A DNA stretch of 64,000 bases from a virus, in the IMG/VR virus record IMGVR_UViG_3300032073_000004, positions 54,831-118,830 of that record; one strand, given 5' to 3'. The notes under the pieces are model-generated. The model saw only the letters and a list, made by a program, of their open reading frames with translations, was not told where the DNA came from and did no database searches. Made by a program: the position numbers and the translations under genes. Below, piece by piece: positions 10,023-18,320 of this stretch (position 1 is the first letter of the stretch; the number at the start of each line of letters is the position of its first letter).

Positions 10023-10283
10023 TTAGTTATAAGTTACTTTCTTTAGTCTATCCCTCTCGCCCTTAACTTCGGTGCGAATTTCTTCGATAGACCTCTTTAC
10101 AATATCACCATTATTGCTTTTTTTTAAGTCATTTTTTTTAGTAAACGTGCGAAAAGAAGAGACTTTTTTACTAACACAGCCAGTCTCGTTACATTCTGGA
10201 CATTCCTCACAAGTCTCACTCATGAGGTGTGTGGCGTAAAATTCCTCTTCGCATTCTTCACATTTATAAAGATATTTAGGCAT
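10023..10283 (-). CDS. FmdB-like zinc-ribbon protein
   Basis: The protein has 86 residues. Residues 1-36 form a zinc ribbon: Y-K-C-E-E-C-E, then T-C-E-E-C-P-E-C, giving paired CxxC knuckles like the FmdB regulatory family. The rest is basic and helical. A role as a small transcription or nucleic-acid binding cofactor beside the late sigma factor is plausible but unproven. Confidence 0.72.
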   Translation of the reverse strand: MPKYLYKCEECEEEFYATHLMSETCEECPECNETGCVSKKVSSFRTFTKKNDLKKSNNGDIVKRSIEEIRTEVKGERDRLKKVTYN

Positions 10284-10473
10284 CGCCTAATATTCCCTTG
10301 TCTAGCTTGCTTTCATCAATCTGCAAGTTAGGTGGGTTCAACACAACAAGTTCACCGTCGTCGCCGGGTTCAAAGTTGAGGTCTTCTAAAAGTGGCATAA
10401 TATCACTTTGTTCCATTAAACATTTCTGCAGAGTCATCATAAGTGCACCTGCTGCTTGATTTGACAATTTCAT
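10276..10473 (-). CDS. Conserved small phage protein
   Basis: This 65-residue protein has an N-terminal helix (A-A-G-A-L-M-M-T-L-Q-K-C-L) followed by an acidic stretch and the motif V-V-L-N-P-P. Its stop overlaps the start of the zinc-ribbon gene by eight bases. I recall similar short proteins near late-transcription genes in T4-like marine phages, but the function is unknown. Confidence 0.65.
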   Translation of the reverse strand: MKLSNQAAGALMMTLQKCLMEQSDIMPLLEDLNFEPGDDGELVVLNPPNLQIDESKLDKGILGDA

Positions 10474-10476
10474 TTT

Positions 10477-10785
10477 TTACTCCTCTTCAGAAAAAAAAGT
10501 TTCTGAGTTTATGTTTTTATCATCAATAAAAATATCGTAATGAGGTTTCCACATCTTCAGCTCATGATGCTTGGCTCCCCATTCTGATAACTGTTTGTGA
10601 GTTAGTTCTGTCCAGTCTATTCCTGTGTTAGAACCTCTCGCTGTCCAATAAACGACCGTATGACCTTCGTCGTACAGCTTGTTTATCTTTTCAATTCTCT
10701 CCATCCACGGTACCGCATTGTCATACTTTCCCTGTGTGTTGCAACATATCGTACCATCAATATCTACATAATATATTTTTTTCAT
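10477..10785 (-). CDS. HAD-superfamily phosphatase-like protein
   Basis: The protein has 102 residues and carries HAD motifs in order: D-I-D-G-T-I-C near residue 8 (nucleophile and acid/base Asp), T-A-R-G-S near residue 48, and W-K-P-H-Y-D-I-F-I-D-D-K near residue 80 (Lys and metal-binding Asp pair). It lacks a large cap domain. Such minimal HADs occur in capsule and LPS loci as sugar-phosphate or acylneuraminate 9-phosphate phosphatases. It is ATGA-coupled to the aldolase-like gene before it, so it belongs to the glycan operon. Substrate is inference. Confidence 0.82.
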   Translation of the reverse strand: MKKIYYVDIDGTICCNTQGKYDNAVPWMERIEKINKLYDEGHTVVYWTARGSNTGIDWTELTHKQLSEWGAKHHELKMWKPHYDIFIDDKNINSETFFSEEE

Positions 10786-11549
10786 GTTCTCTCCCCGATC
10801 TTCTTTACCCTGTCCATAAAAGACTCTGCCTTTAGAGAGTGAAAGTGTTCTCTTTTGGCCAAAAGCATCTGTTCGTATTCGATTGCTTGTTTGATTGCAT
10901 CATCTATAGACACTCCACTCACCATATCAAAGACTACTGCCCTTGTTTCAAAGCCATCCAAGAGGCCTTTTTCGTGCATCTCTTCTAGGCGGGGAGCACT
11001 TTTCTTGGAGACAGAGCCTCCCATTTTTGTTTTTAGGTTATACTTTTTTGCTGCTGTCAGTGCTTTCTCTGCGTATACCATGACCAAGTAATCATCAACA
11101 TTGTTTTTTGATAAGCCAAGAGAGCGCGATAAGTCAGAACGTCCCACTACAATGCCGTCTATGCTTTTGTGGTGTTCTTTAAGTATGTCCTCTATCTTCT
11201 CACATGCTGTCTTTGTCTCGATGTTAATAAACTGTTGTGGCGGCGTGACTTTCAGCAAATCACATCTACTTTCCATGGAAGATATAAATTTAGAAACTGC
11301 AAATTCACTTTCCACCATTGGTGCGACCACGCCTGCCACGCCGAGCCTTAAACACTTCTCAATGTCCCTGTTTGCTTCGCATCCACCTATCTTAACGAAG
11401 ACCTGTAAATCTGGTGTGCCAGCAAGCATAACCAGATCTGTTAAGTCAGAGTCTGTTACTCCCTCGTCCTCGAAAGAGGCTTTCAGAGCTGAAGCTCCGT
11501 ACTTCTCTTTCATTAGTGTTATCTTTTGTTTAATCTTATCATTGAACAT
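10782..11549 (-). CDS. HpcH/HpaI aldolase-like enzyme
   Basis: The 255-residue protein starts at the ATG at 11549, which overlaps the cytidylyltransferase gene by 11 bases; an upstream in-frame start is less likely. Family marks are V-K-I-G-G-C-E-A-N-R-D, the glycine turn G-V-A-G-V-V-A-P-M-V-E-S, I-N-I-E-T-K-T-A (metal-binding Glu), and G-I-V-V-G-R-S-D-L-S. Members cleave or form C-C bonds with pyruvate or PEP-type substrates on a TIM barrel. In a sugar-acid cluster it could make or cleave a keto-sugar acid or supply a modifying group. The real substrate is unknown. Confidence 0.8.
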   Translation of the reverse strand: MFNDKIKQKITLMKEKYGASALKASFEDEGVTDSDLTDLVMLAGTPDLQVFVKIGGCEANRDIEKCLRLGVAGVVAPMVESEFAVSKFISSMESRCDLLKVTPPQQFINIETKTACEKIEDILKEHHKSIDGIVVGRSDLSRSLGLSKNNVDDYLVMVYAEKALTAAKKYNLKTKMGGSVSKKSAPRLEEMHEKGLLDGFETRAVVFDMVSGVSIDDAIKQAIEYEQMLLAKREHFHSLKAESFMDRVKKIGERT

Positions 11550-12213
11550 TTTTAAACTCACTCTCGTAGATATATTCAGCAAACTTAAAGTCTAAGGCAG
11601 TGTCTATATCCATTGCCTCTATTTCATCCAATATTAAGAATGCTGGTTTTTTACCTACGATGTTCTTATTTTCCATTATTAAATCTCTGGGACAGATACA
11701 AACGCCATAGGTAATTTTATAAATATTTGGCAACTCTTGGCTATTAGGGGAATTACTCGGGTCATAGTTTAGTGGTTTGCCTCCAAGCCACATGTGATGC
11801 TTCATTGTAGACACGGTTGCAACAGAGTCAATACCATGTCCTACCTGAAATGCTCTTTTTGCCTTTTCTAGAGTCTCTTTGTTTATAAAAGGACTTGTTG
11901 GAGGACAATAGGCTATTGCGCCCTCGGACACAATTGTAGTTAAATTACAAAAAAAATCACTAGCAGAACAATAGTCGCTAGCATAATATTCCTCCCTCTT
12001 ATGGGAGCTTATGCCATGTCTTTCTGCAAACTTCAAAATGTCATCCGAGTCCGTAGAGAGTATTATCTCATCAAAAACTTCCGCTTCCTTGAGAGACTCA
12101 ATCTTTAGATCCAGCAATGTAGTGTCGCCAAAAGGTCGAACACTCTTGTTGGGCACTCTCTTAGAGCCTGAGCGCACTGGTATTATAGCTGTTATCTTGC
12201 TGGAGCTTCTCAT
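11539..12213 (-). CDS. neuA: CMP-nonulosonate (acylneuraminate) cytidylyltransferase
   Basis: The protein has 224 residues. The N-terminal nucleotide-binding signature is clear: I-I-P-V-R-S-G-S-K-R-V-P-N-K-S at residues 10-24, matching the A-R-x-G-S-K-x-x-x-x-K-N block of CMP-sialate and CMP-KDO synthetases. Near the end, E-A-M-D-I-D-T-A-L-D-F matches the conserved metal-binding Asp block (D-I-D-x-x-x-D). The reaction is CTP plus nonulosonate giving CMP-nonulosonate and PPi. Of the three cytidylyltransferase-like proteins here, this is closest to standard NeuA/PseF/LegF. Which sugar it uses cannot be told from sequence alone. Confidence 0.88.
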   Translation of the reverse strand: MRSSSKITAIIPVRSGSKRVPNKSVRPFGDTTLLDLKIESLKEAEVFDEIILSTDSDDILKFAERHGISSHKREEYYASDYCSASDFFCNLTTIVSEGAIAYCPPTSPFINKETLEKAKRAFQVGHGIDSVATVSTMKHHMWLGGKPLNYDPSNSPNSQELPNIYKITYGVCICPRDLIMENKNIVGKKPAFLILDEIEAMDIDTALDFKFAEYIYESEFKNVQ

Positions 12214-12908
12214 AAGTTTGTTGCCCTATAAATGAAGTCCAAGTATTTGAATTGCCACTCATGATCTATGTCCAGAGACTCTCTTTCAGATATAGGGAAC
12301 AGTTCGATATCTCCCTGCTCGGAAAAGTCTCCCATAAAAACGCCGTCGCCGATGGTGGCCATTTCGCTAGCATACAGACAATGAGCTGCTTCGTATGTGG
12401 CTTCAACCGCCTTTGTATTTAAGTTTGGTTCTCCCTCGGGCCACTCGTTCAACATTTTCCCACTCTCGTTCCAAAAGTAGTTCTTCTTCTCTATGACCGC
12501 GAACAAGCCCTTGCTTGGTGTTTGCAAATAGTGTTCGTAAAAGCTATCTATGGTGGATGTCTCCAAAAATGGATTGCAGGCGTTGACAAGTATGATATAC
12601 TTATAAGATAGTTTATCCCACCACTCATACATGCCCGTTAACTTAGATCCGGTTCCGCCGTCCCATACTGCAGAGTGTTCGCTCCTCTTGAATATATTGA
12701 CTCCATTTTTTACCCCGACATCTACAAGTTCAGGCTCATTAACGGATAAATAAAAGTTTTCTTTTGGGATAGCTTTGGAATCCAATATCTTCTTGACTGC
12801 GATATCAACCAAATTGGTTCCGCCAAAATCTCTTATCATTTTCCTTTTGCATCTTTCCGAAGAAAGTCTTGCTTGAATTATCACACATACTTCTGATGGT
12901 TTTTTCAT
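12210..12908 (-). CDS. SpsF-like cytidylyltransferase, paralogue 1
   Basis: This 232-residue protein starts at the ATG at 12908, ten bases after a GGGAG. It begins with I-I-Q-A-R-L-S-S-E-R-C and ends with S-L-D-I-D-H-E-W-Q-F, both marks of the cytidylyltransferase superfamily. It shares dense blocks with the gene at 17634-18320 (E-K-K-N-Y-F-W, E-A-A-H-C-L-Y-A, M-G-D-x-x-x-Q-G-D), so the two are duplicates. The usual G-S-K is changed to S-S-E-R-C-K-R-K-M, as in SpsF-like proteins of polysaccharide loci. It probably activates a sugar acid with CTP, but a different nucleotide or substrate cannot be excluded. Confidence 0.82.
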   Translation of the reverse strand: MKKPSEVCVIIQARLSSERCKRKMIRDFGGTNLVDIAVKKILDSKAIPKENFYLSVNEPELVDVGVKNGVNIFKRSEHSAVWDGGTGSKLTGMYEWWDKLSYKYIILVNACNPFLETSTIDSFYEHYLQTPSKGLFAVIEKKNYFWNESGKMLNEWPEGEPNLNTKAVEATYEAAHCLYASEMATIGDGVFMGDFSEQGDIELFPISERESLDIDHEWQFKYLDFIYRATNL

Positions 12909-13256
12909 TTAATCTCCCTTTTCGACCCTATAGCTGTCCTCGTCAAAATGAGTAGTAGAAAACTCATACATCTCTGTGTCCTCTAGCGCGATCATTCTGT
13001 GAATAAGGCCAGTGGGGACATGGAAGTTGTCTCCCTTTTCTAAAATGACTTCAGATGCAGTGCTAATATCCTCATCATAAGAATATAATACTCTCAGCTT
13101 CCCGCTATGGATATAGAAAACTTCATCTTTAATTTTATGGTAATGCCAAGAACACTTTTTTCCTTTTACAAAAAACAAAAGCTTACCGCAGTATTTATCG
13201 TTATTGACAATCCATTTTTCATAACCCCAACCTTTGGGGACAAAATTCATTTCCAT
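12909..13256 (-). CDS. Cupin-domain protein, sugar-isomerase-like
   Basis: The protein has 115 residues. A single cupin barrel is visible: C-S-W-H-Y-H-K-I-K-D-E-V-F-Y-I-H-S-G (metal-binding His-His-Glu near residues 38-45) and H-V-P-T-G-L-I-H-R-M (second-motif His near residue 85). It resembles the C-terminal cupin of mannose-6-phosphate isomerase or GDP-mannose pyrophosphorylase. GGAG precedes the ATG by six bases. In this cluster it could isomerise a sugar or act as a keto-sugar modifying enzyme. Confidence 0.8.
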   Translation of the reverse strand: MEMNFVPKGWGYEKWIVNNDKYCGKLLFFVKGKKCSWHYHKIKDEVFYIHSGKLRVLYSYDEDISTASEVILEKGDNFHVPTGLIHRMIALEDTEMYEFSTTHFDEDSYRVEKGD

Positions 13257-14249
13257 TTACAACTCCAGAGGAAAAAACCTTTTTGAGATCTCTTTGCTCA
13301 TATTATTATCGTAGTTTTCTCCAATATTTTGATATTTTATCATTCTATTATTATAAGTTAAGAGATAATCCCAAAACAAAACTGCTTCTCTTCTTTGAAA
13401 ATCAAAGTTATAGTTTGCGCTTATCTTCAACTTCTTGTTTGGCTCGAATGCGTGAGCGCCTGCATTAATGTTTTCTATCTGCTCTTGTGTCCAGCCATCC
13501 CATCCAGCAAATATAACCTTTTTAGCTCCCAAATATGTCGCTAATGTTATCAGCTTTGGAACAGCTCCCGATGTCAATGATACCCTCTGGTTAAAGAGGA
13601 AGCACTTGCACATCTCGTCATAAAATGTCTGGATCATCGACGGGCTTCTAGATATAGAGGTATCTATGGCGCAGATAGTGTCGTCTCTCTCTACAACGTC
13701 TGCGAACTCTGGTATGTTCATATCAAGCTCTGAGTTAATGTAGCATAGAGATATTTCTCTTTCTTTCAGTTCCTTGTTTTTGTAGAATGCGTTACAAGTC
13801 CACAAGTAATCTCTTTCTACGTTATCGTAGTCAATCTGAAGTGCGGATGGTCCTCCGCCGACGATAAGTATTGTGCTGTCTCTGTACTTCTTCAGTTCTT
13901 CTAAATTTTCACACCACATGTCGCCAGTTCTAGTGACGCTCTTTTGGGGGTGTGTTAAGAACGAACGATAAGGTTCCGGTGGCGGGTATCCATGTTTTGC
14001 ATTTAAAAGAAAGTCTTCTTTTGTTGTTAGCATACTTGCTTCATTAGCGGGATACTTTGAAACTATATTGCTATAAGTTTCATCCGGGCCAAAGCACCTT
14101 TTGCTTATTTTATCATACCACACATTGTACTCTGGCTCTCTGGCTATTCTTTTCCTAAATTCAGAGTATGCACCTTGCCACTCGCTTTCAACAAAAAGTT
14201 TATCTTCTCTAGAATTGTATATCTGAATACAGTTGTCTATTTCTAACAA
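13257..14249 (-). CDS. MptE/Maf-like (DUF115) putative nonulosonate transferase
   Basis: The protein has 330 residues with a TTG start. The core begins near residue 127 with I-L-I-V-G-G-G-P-S-A-L (glycine-rich nucleotide loop), then T-C-N-A-F-Y-K-N. Near residue 240 it has A-T-Y-L-G-A-K-K-V-I-F-A-G-W-D-G. This is the fold shared by MptE-like pyrophosphokinases and Campylobacter Maf proteins, which move legionaminic or pseudaminic acid to flagellin. It lies between the carbamoyltransferase and the cupin. A glycosyltransferase role using CMP-nonulosonate is inferred from family and context. Confidence 0.72.
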   Translation of the reverse strand: MLEIDNCIQIYNSREDKLFVESEWQGAYSEFRKRIAREPEYNVWYDKISKRCFGPDETYSNIVSKYPANEASMLTTKEDFLLNAKHGYPPPEPYRSFLTHPQKSVTRTGDMWCENLEELKKYRDSTILIVGGGPSALQIDYDNVERDYLWTCNAFYKNKELKEREISLCYINSELDMNIPEFADVVERDDTICAIDTSISRSPSMIQTFYDEMCKCFLFNQRVSLTSGAVPKLITLATYLGAKKVIFAGWDGWTQEQIENINAGAHAFEPNKKLKISANYNFDFQRREAVLFWDYLLTYNNRMIKYQNIGENYDNNMSKEISKRFFPLEL

Positions 14250-14259
14250 AGCAGGCTCT

Positions 14260-15918
14260 CTATTTCTCTATGATATATTTTCCAACGACCAAGACATCAA
14301 TGTTTGTACTCATAAAGCATTTGTACGCATCTTCACAGTCGTTTACAATAGGTTGCCCCTTCACGTTAAATGAAGTATTAAGCAAAATGGGGTATCCAGT
14401 TTGCTTGTTGAAAGTCTCTATCAAGGTTCTATATCTCGGGTTAAGTGAGTGGACAGTCTGTACCCTAGCAGAATTGTCAACATGAATAACTGCACCGATG
14501 TCCTCGACTTTATCCTCTCGACATTGGACTGCCCTTAGCATATGAGGGCTATCATATCTTATCTCAAACCATTCTCTTGCTTCCTCTGCCAAGACAGAGG
14601 GCGCGAAGGGCCGAAAAGCTTCTCTAAATTTAACACGGGCGTTTACATGATCTTTTATCGCAGAGGGAAATGGCTTTGCCAAAATACTTCTATTGCCTAA
14701 AGCTCTTGGCCCAAACTCAGCGCCACCTTGCACCCACCCTATTATTTTTCCTTCTTCTAACCTCTGGGAAACCAGTGAGAAAGCTTCATCTGCTTCCACA
14801 TAGGTTATTTCCTCTCTGTCTAGAAAAGATTTTATTTCTTCGTCTGTTTGACGGTGGCCAAGAAAGAAATCGTGATACTTCCCGATCTCTACTTTGCCTC
14901 TTCTGGACAAACTCAAATAGGCTGCTCCGATGGAAGTTCCATTGTCTCCGGATGCAGGAGGTACGAAGATCTCATCGAAAATGTTCTTGCTTTCTATCTT
15001 GCCGTTAAGAGAGCAGTTCAAGCCAACCCCGCCTGAAATGCACAGTTTGTCCACTTCGTACTCTTTTCGTAACAGTGTCAGTTGCTCTAGAACAATCTCT
15101 TCTAGTCTGTCTTGCAGTGCTGCAGCAATGTTCTTATGGTTGTCTGTTATTTCGTCTTCCCACTTTTTAAGTGGACCAAACATAGAGATAAACTCGTCAC
15201 TAACAAATTTGTCTCTCTCTTTGTGAAAAGAAAACCATTTTTTATTTATTTCGATGTCGTATCCATTTACATTGACCATCTCCCTAAAGACATCAATATA
15301 TCTCTTATCTGTATTTGGAATAGTTTCTCTGCTGTTTCCTAATGGAGCAAGGCCCATGACAATTCCCTCGTCACACATTGGTTTCCATCCAAGATAAAAT
15401 GTTATAGCAGAGTAAAAAAGACCCAATGAGTTGGGCCATGGGTTCCCCTTGTGTATTACTTTTATCTCTCCATTGACGGCCATGGCCATCATGGAGCAGT
15501 GGGTTTCTCCAATGCCATCGTTGCTATATAGGAGAGCAGTATCAAAGCCGCTTGGATAATAAGAACTTGCCACATGACACAAGTGATGGTGATTAAAATC
15601 AACGTCACCGTCATATCCAATTTGCTCTTTTAGTATTCTTACATACTCTTTTTCTGAAGGGAGATCCCTTCTCATTTTTCTTACCTGCCCAGAGGCTTTA
15701 AGAAGAATGGAAGGCTTGTAGGAAAAGCTAACAACATCTATATCGGAAATTTCCAAAGAGGCAATCTTCAAACAATCATTAATTGCATTCTTTGGAAAGT
15801 CTCTTGTGTGCTTATCCCCACAGTACCTCTCCTCTTCGCAGGCGGCCACGAGTTTGCCGTTCTTTAAAAGAGCTGCAGATGTGTCGTGGCCACCATAATT
15901 AATTCCTAAAATATTCAT
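14260..15918 (-). CDS. NodU/CmcH-family O-carbamoyltransferase
   Basis: The protein has 552 residues, full length for the family. The N-terminal Kae1-like half has G-I-N-Y-G-G-H-D-T-S-A near residue 5 and F-N-H-H-H-L-C-H-V-A-S-S-Y near residue 108 (metal-binding histidines). The C-terminal half has W-V-Q-G-G-A-E-F-G-P-R-A-L-G-N-R-S-I near residue 395 and N-T-S-F-N near residue 515, both diagnostic. These enzymes move a carbamoyl group from carbamoyl phosphate, through carbamoyl-adenylate, to a sugar hydroxyl, as in Nod factors. Here it probably decorates the sugar made by this cluster. AAGG precedes the ATG. Confidence 0.92.
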   Translation of the reverse strand: MNILGINYGGHDTSAALLKNGKLVAACEEERYCGDKHTRDFPKNAINDCLKIASLEISDIDVVSFSYKPSILLKASGQVRKMRRDLPSEKEYVRILKEQIGYDGDVDFNHHHLCHVASSYYPSGFDTALLYSNDGIGETHCSMMAMAVNGEIKVIHKGNPWPNSLGLFYSAITFYLGWKPMCDEGIVMGLAPLGNSRETIPNTDKRYIDVFREMVNVNGYDIEINKKWFSFHKERDKFVSDEFISMFGPLKKWEDEITDNHKNIAAALQDRLEEIVLEQLTLLRKEYEVDKLCISGGVGLNCSLNGKIESKNIFDEIFVPPASGDNGTSIGAAYLSLSRRGKVEIGKYHDFFLGHRQTDEEIKSFLDREEITYVEADEAFSLVSQRLEEGKIIGWVQGGAEFGPRALGNRSILAKPFPSAIKDHVNARVKFREAFRPFAPSVLAEEAREWFEIRYDSPHMLRAVQCREDKVEDIGAVIHVDNSARVQTVHSLNPRYRTLIETFNKQTGYPILLNTSFNVKGQPIVNDCEDAYKCFMSTNIDVLVVGKYIIEK

Positions 15919-15928
15919 GTTTACCTTT

Positions 15929-16810
15929 TTACACTACCATAACATTAGGGGTAAAGTATCTAAGTTTGTTTGCGACCTCAACTTCGTGCTTTAAGAAGTG
16001 TTTCTGGCCAGTGCCAAGGGTGTTTACGACTTGTCTGGAAACATCTACCAACTCTTTAAGTTCGCCCTCCTCAATAGAGGCAGATTGGTCCGAACCATAC
16101 ATGCTTCTGTCCAGCGTGATGTGCCGCTCTAATGCTTTAGCGCCATAGGCGACTGCCAAGATAGACGGAAATATTCCTTGTTCGTGACCGCTGTATCCCA
16201 CAGGGACGTTGTACTTTTCTGCAAGAGTTTTAACTGCCAAAATATTGCAGTCTTCATTTTTGCAAGGGTAGGTAGAAACACAGTGAAGCAAAGTAAACTC
16301 GCACTCATGTGAGTTAAAGATCATCATTGCTTTCTCGATGTCAGAAGAATTGCACATCCCTGTCGAGATAAACGTGTGCTTTTTCTCTGAAGCTATCTCA
16401 TTTAAAAGTTCTTCGTATGTCAACATGGCCGAGGCCACTTTGTTAAAAGACACATCGTATTGTCTCAAGAAGTGTTGGCTCTTTATGTCCCATGCCGATG
16501 CAGTCCATAAGATACCTTTTTCTTTACAATATTCAGAGATCTGATCATACTCTTCTTTTCCGAATTCTAAGCCTTCTTTTTGATCTCTCTGTGTAGTCCC
16601 CCAGGGAGACTGTCTACTGGATTTTAAATATTCCTGTGTGTAAACAGTATCAATATCTCTTTTCTGAAACTTGACTGCTTGGCATCCCGAACGTACTGCC
16701 GCATCTATCAACTTCTTTGCAACCTCAATATCACCATTGTGGTTGATGCCGATCTCGGCAATAAAAAATGGATTATTGACTGTCTTTTCATATGGATTAA
16801 ATTTGCTCAT
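15929..16810 (-). CDS. neuB: NeuB-family sialate synthase without SAF domain
   Basis: The protein has 293 residues, and the start has AAGGA upstream. NeuB barrel motifs are complete: A-E-I-G-I-N-H-N-G-D near residue 18, V-K-F-Q-K-R, S-A-W-D, I-S-T-G-M near residue 147, H-C-V-S-T-Y-P, G-Y-S-G-H-E and E-R-H-I-T-L-D near residue 233. The reaction is PEP plus an N-acyl hexosamine giving a nine-carbon nonulosonate. The C-terminal antifreeze-like SAF domain that normally closes the partner active site is missing; the protein ends soon after the barrel. It differs clearly from the second synthase at 19090-20091 and may take a different precursor. Confidence 0.9.
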   Translation of the reverse strand: MSKFNPYEKTVNNPFFIAEIGINHNGDIEVAKKLIDAAVRSGCQAVKFQKRDIDTVYTQEYLKSSRQSPWGTTQRDQKEGLEFGKEEYDQISEYCKEKGILWTASAWDIKSQHFLRQYDVSFNKVASAMLTYEELLNEIASEKKHTFISTGMCNSSDIEKAMMIFNSHECEFTLLHCVSTYPCKNEDCNILAVKTLAEKYNVPVGYSGHEQGIFPSILAVAYGAKALERHITLDRSMYGSDQSASIEEGELKELVDVSRQVVNTLGTGQKHFLKHEVEVANKLRYFTPNVMVV

Positions 16811-16824
16811 TCTTATTTTTCCTT

Positions 16825-17637
16825 TTATAATTCTTTAAACGGAAGAACCCTGTTTAAATATGACATATTGTCGGGTGCACTTGTGTAAATGTTCATCCCA
16901 TGCAACTCCTTCCATTGTAACCACTTTTTCAAAATATTTAAAGGTATTTCCAAACTTTTTTCCATTTCGCCATTTTGAGACTCATCTGACCAAGGGTGCC
17001 TGTCGTCGTCGTTATAAAATCTAGGGCCAAACATATCAAAACCTAATATGCAAATCTCCTTTGCGCCCAGTGCATAGCAGATGGGAAAGACAGCACTACT
17101 AAGCTTGTTTTCAAGTCCCCACTTGTATTGTAAGCCGATAACAGATTCGCTATCAAATTCTATAGAACCCACTATAGTTTCAGGGTGCATAAATCTGTAA
17201 TATGCGCCTTCTGTAAAGATATCTTCTTCTGGAAAACTCTTAGAGTTGTTTTTAATATATTTTGTAGTAGTACACTTCACTTCCTCTATATTATATTTTT
17301 CCGAAACTTTCTCTATGAGTTCCTCAAACATTTTCCACCCTCCTGGAATTCTCATTAGAGGTGTAGTGCCGCAGTATCTTCTGTATTCGGGAAACCCTTG
17401 TTTGAAGAATGATGGTATAATGATTCTCATGTCGGAGAATTCTTGTGTTTCGTTTTTCAACAAATATTCAAAACCCTCCACATAAGCAAACGGGTCTGCA
17501 CTAAACCATATATCCGGAACGATACCTAGTCTTTCGTGACAGTGGGGAAAGGTTCTTTGGAAGGCCATTATTTTTTCCCCGTCTTTTTTCTTTGCCAGTT
17601 TTGTACTAAGGCCTGGTCCTATCACTAATATGTTCAT
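16825..17637 (-). CDS. Putative sialyltransferase/MptE-like protein
   Basis: The protein has 270 residues. It starts with N-I-L-V-I-G-P-G, and near residue 190 carries A-L-G-A-K-E-I-C-I-L-G-F-D-M-F-G, the block seen in MptE/Maf proteins and in GT42 sialyltransferases such as Cst. A Trp-rich region and a short C-terminus follow. It is ATGA-coupled to the CMP-sugar synthetase paralogue at 17634, which suits an enzyme that consumes the CMP-sugar. Family is a weak call; the similarity is confined to the C-terminal block and the overall layout. Confidence 0.6.
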   Translation of the reverse strand: MNILVIGPGLSTKLAKKKDGEKIMAFQRTFPHCHERLGIVPDIWFSADPFAYVEGFEYLLKNETQEFSDMRIIIPSFFKQGFPEYRRYCGTTPLMRIPGGWKMFEELIEKVSEKYNIEEVKCTTTKYIKNNSKSFPEEDIFTEGAYYRFMHPETIVGSIEFDSESVIGLQYKWGLENKLSSAVFPICYALGAKEICILGFDMFGPRFYNDDDRHPWSDESQNGEMEKSLEIPLNILKKWLQWKELHGMNIYTSAPDNMSYLNRVLPFKEL

Positions 17638-18320
17638 CGTTCTTCATCTTTCTTTTTCTTGTAGAGTGACTCGCACAATTCAAACTGCCATTCGTAGTCT
17701 ACGTCTAGCGCCTCTTTTTCTTCCATGGTCCACAGTTTGACGTCACCCTGCTTTGTGAGATCGCCCATCCAGATGTCGTTACCAATATCCTCTATAGAGC
17801 CAGCATACAGACAGTGGGCTGCTTCTCTAACTGGGGCTGCTGACTTTGTATTCATATTTTCTGAAAATGGTGTCAACAGCTTTCCATCTTCTTGCCAAAA
17901 ATAGTTTTTCTTTTCTAGGACAGCAAACATGCCATTCTTATCGGTGCTCAAGTAGTCGCTGTAAAAACGCTCTATTGTGGACGTATTAAGAAATGGGCAG
18001 CATGCACTAACCATGACAATGTTTTTGAAGGGTATCTTGTCCCACCATTCAAAAATTTCTGTTATCGGATCTCCTTCAGAGTTCGCAGACTTCTCACTTC
18101 GACGAAAGATATTGACAGGATATTGTTTTACCTTTTCAAGCAACTCCTCTTCGTATACCGAACAATAGATATTTTCGTTTGGTATATTAGATGATACCAG
18201 TTTCTCTAAAAGAATGTCCATGAGAGTCGTATCGTGAAATTTTCTAGTCATCTTTCCTGGGCATCTCTGAGAAGAAAGTCTTGCTTGTACCATGAGTGCC
18301 ACTTCCTTTTTCTTTTTCAA
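17634..18320 (-). CDS. SpsF-like cytidylyltransferase, paralogue 2
   Basis: This 228-residue paralogue of 12210-12908 has the same landmarks: M-V-Q-A-R-L-S-S-Q-R-C-P-G-K-M at residues 10-24, F-A-V-L-E-K-K-N-Y-F-W, E-A-A-H-C-L-Y-A, and A-L-D-V-D-Y-E-W-Q-F near the end. The N-terminal R-C-P-G-K-M is the form usual in SpsF, so this copy looks closer to the ancestor. It overlaps both neighbours by four bases. It is probably a CTP:sugar-acid cytidylyltransferase feeding the adjacent transferase-like protein. Confidence 0.82.
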   Translation of the reverse strand: MKKKKEVALMVQARLSSQRCPGKMTRKFHDTTLMDILLEKLVSSNIPNENIYCSVYEEELLEKVKQYPVNIFRRSEKSANSEGDPITEIFEWWDKIPFKNIVMVSACCPFLNTSTIERFYSDYLSTDKNGMFAVLEKKNYFWQEDGKLLTPFSENMNTKSAAPVREAAHCLYAGSIEDIGNDIWMGDLTKQGDVKLWTMEEKEALDVDYEWQFELCESLYKKKKDEER

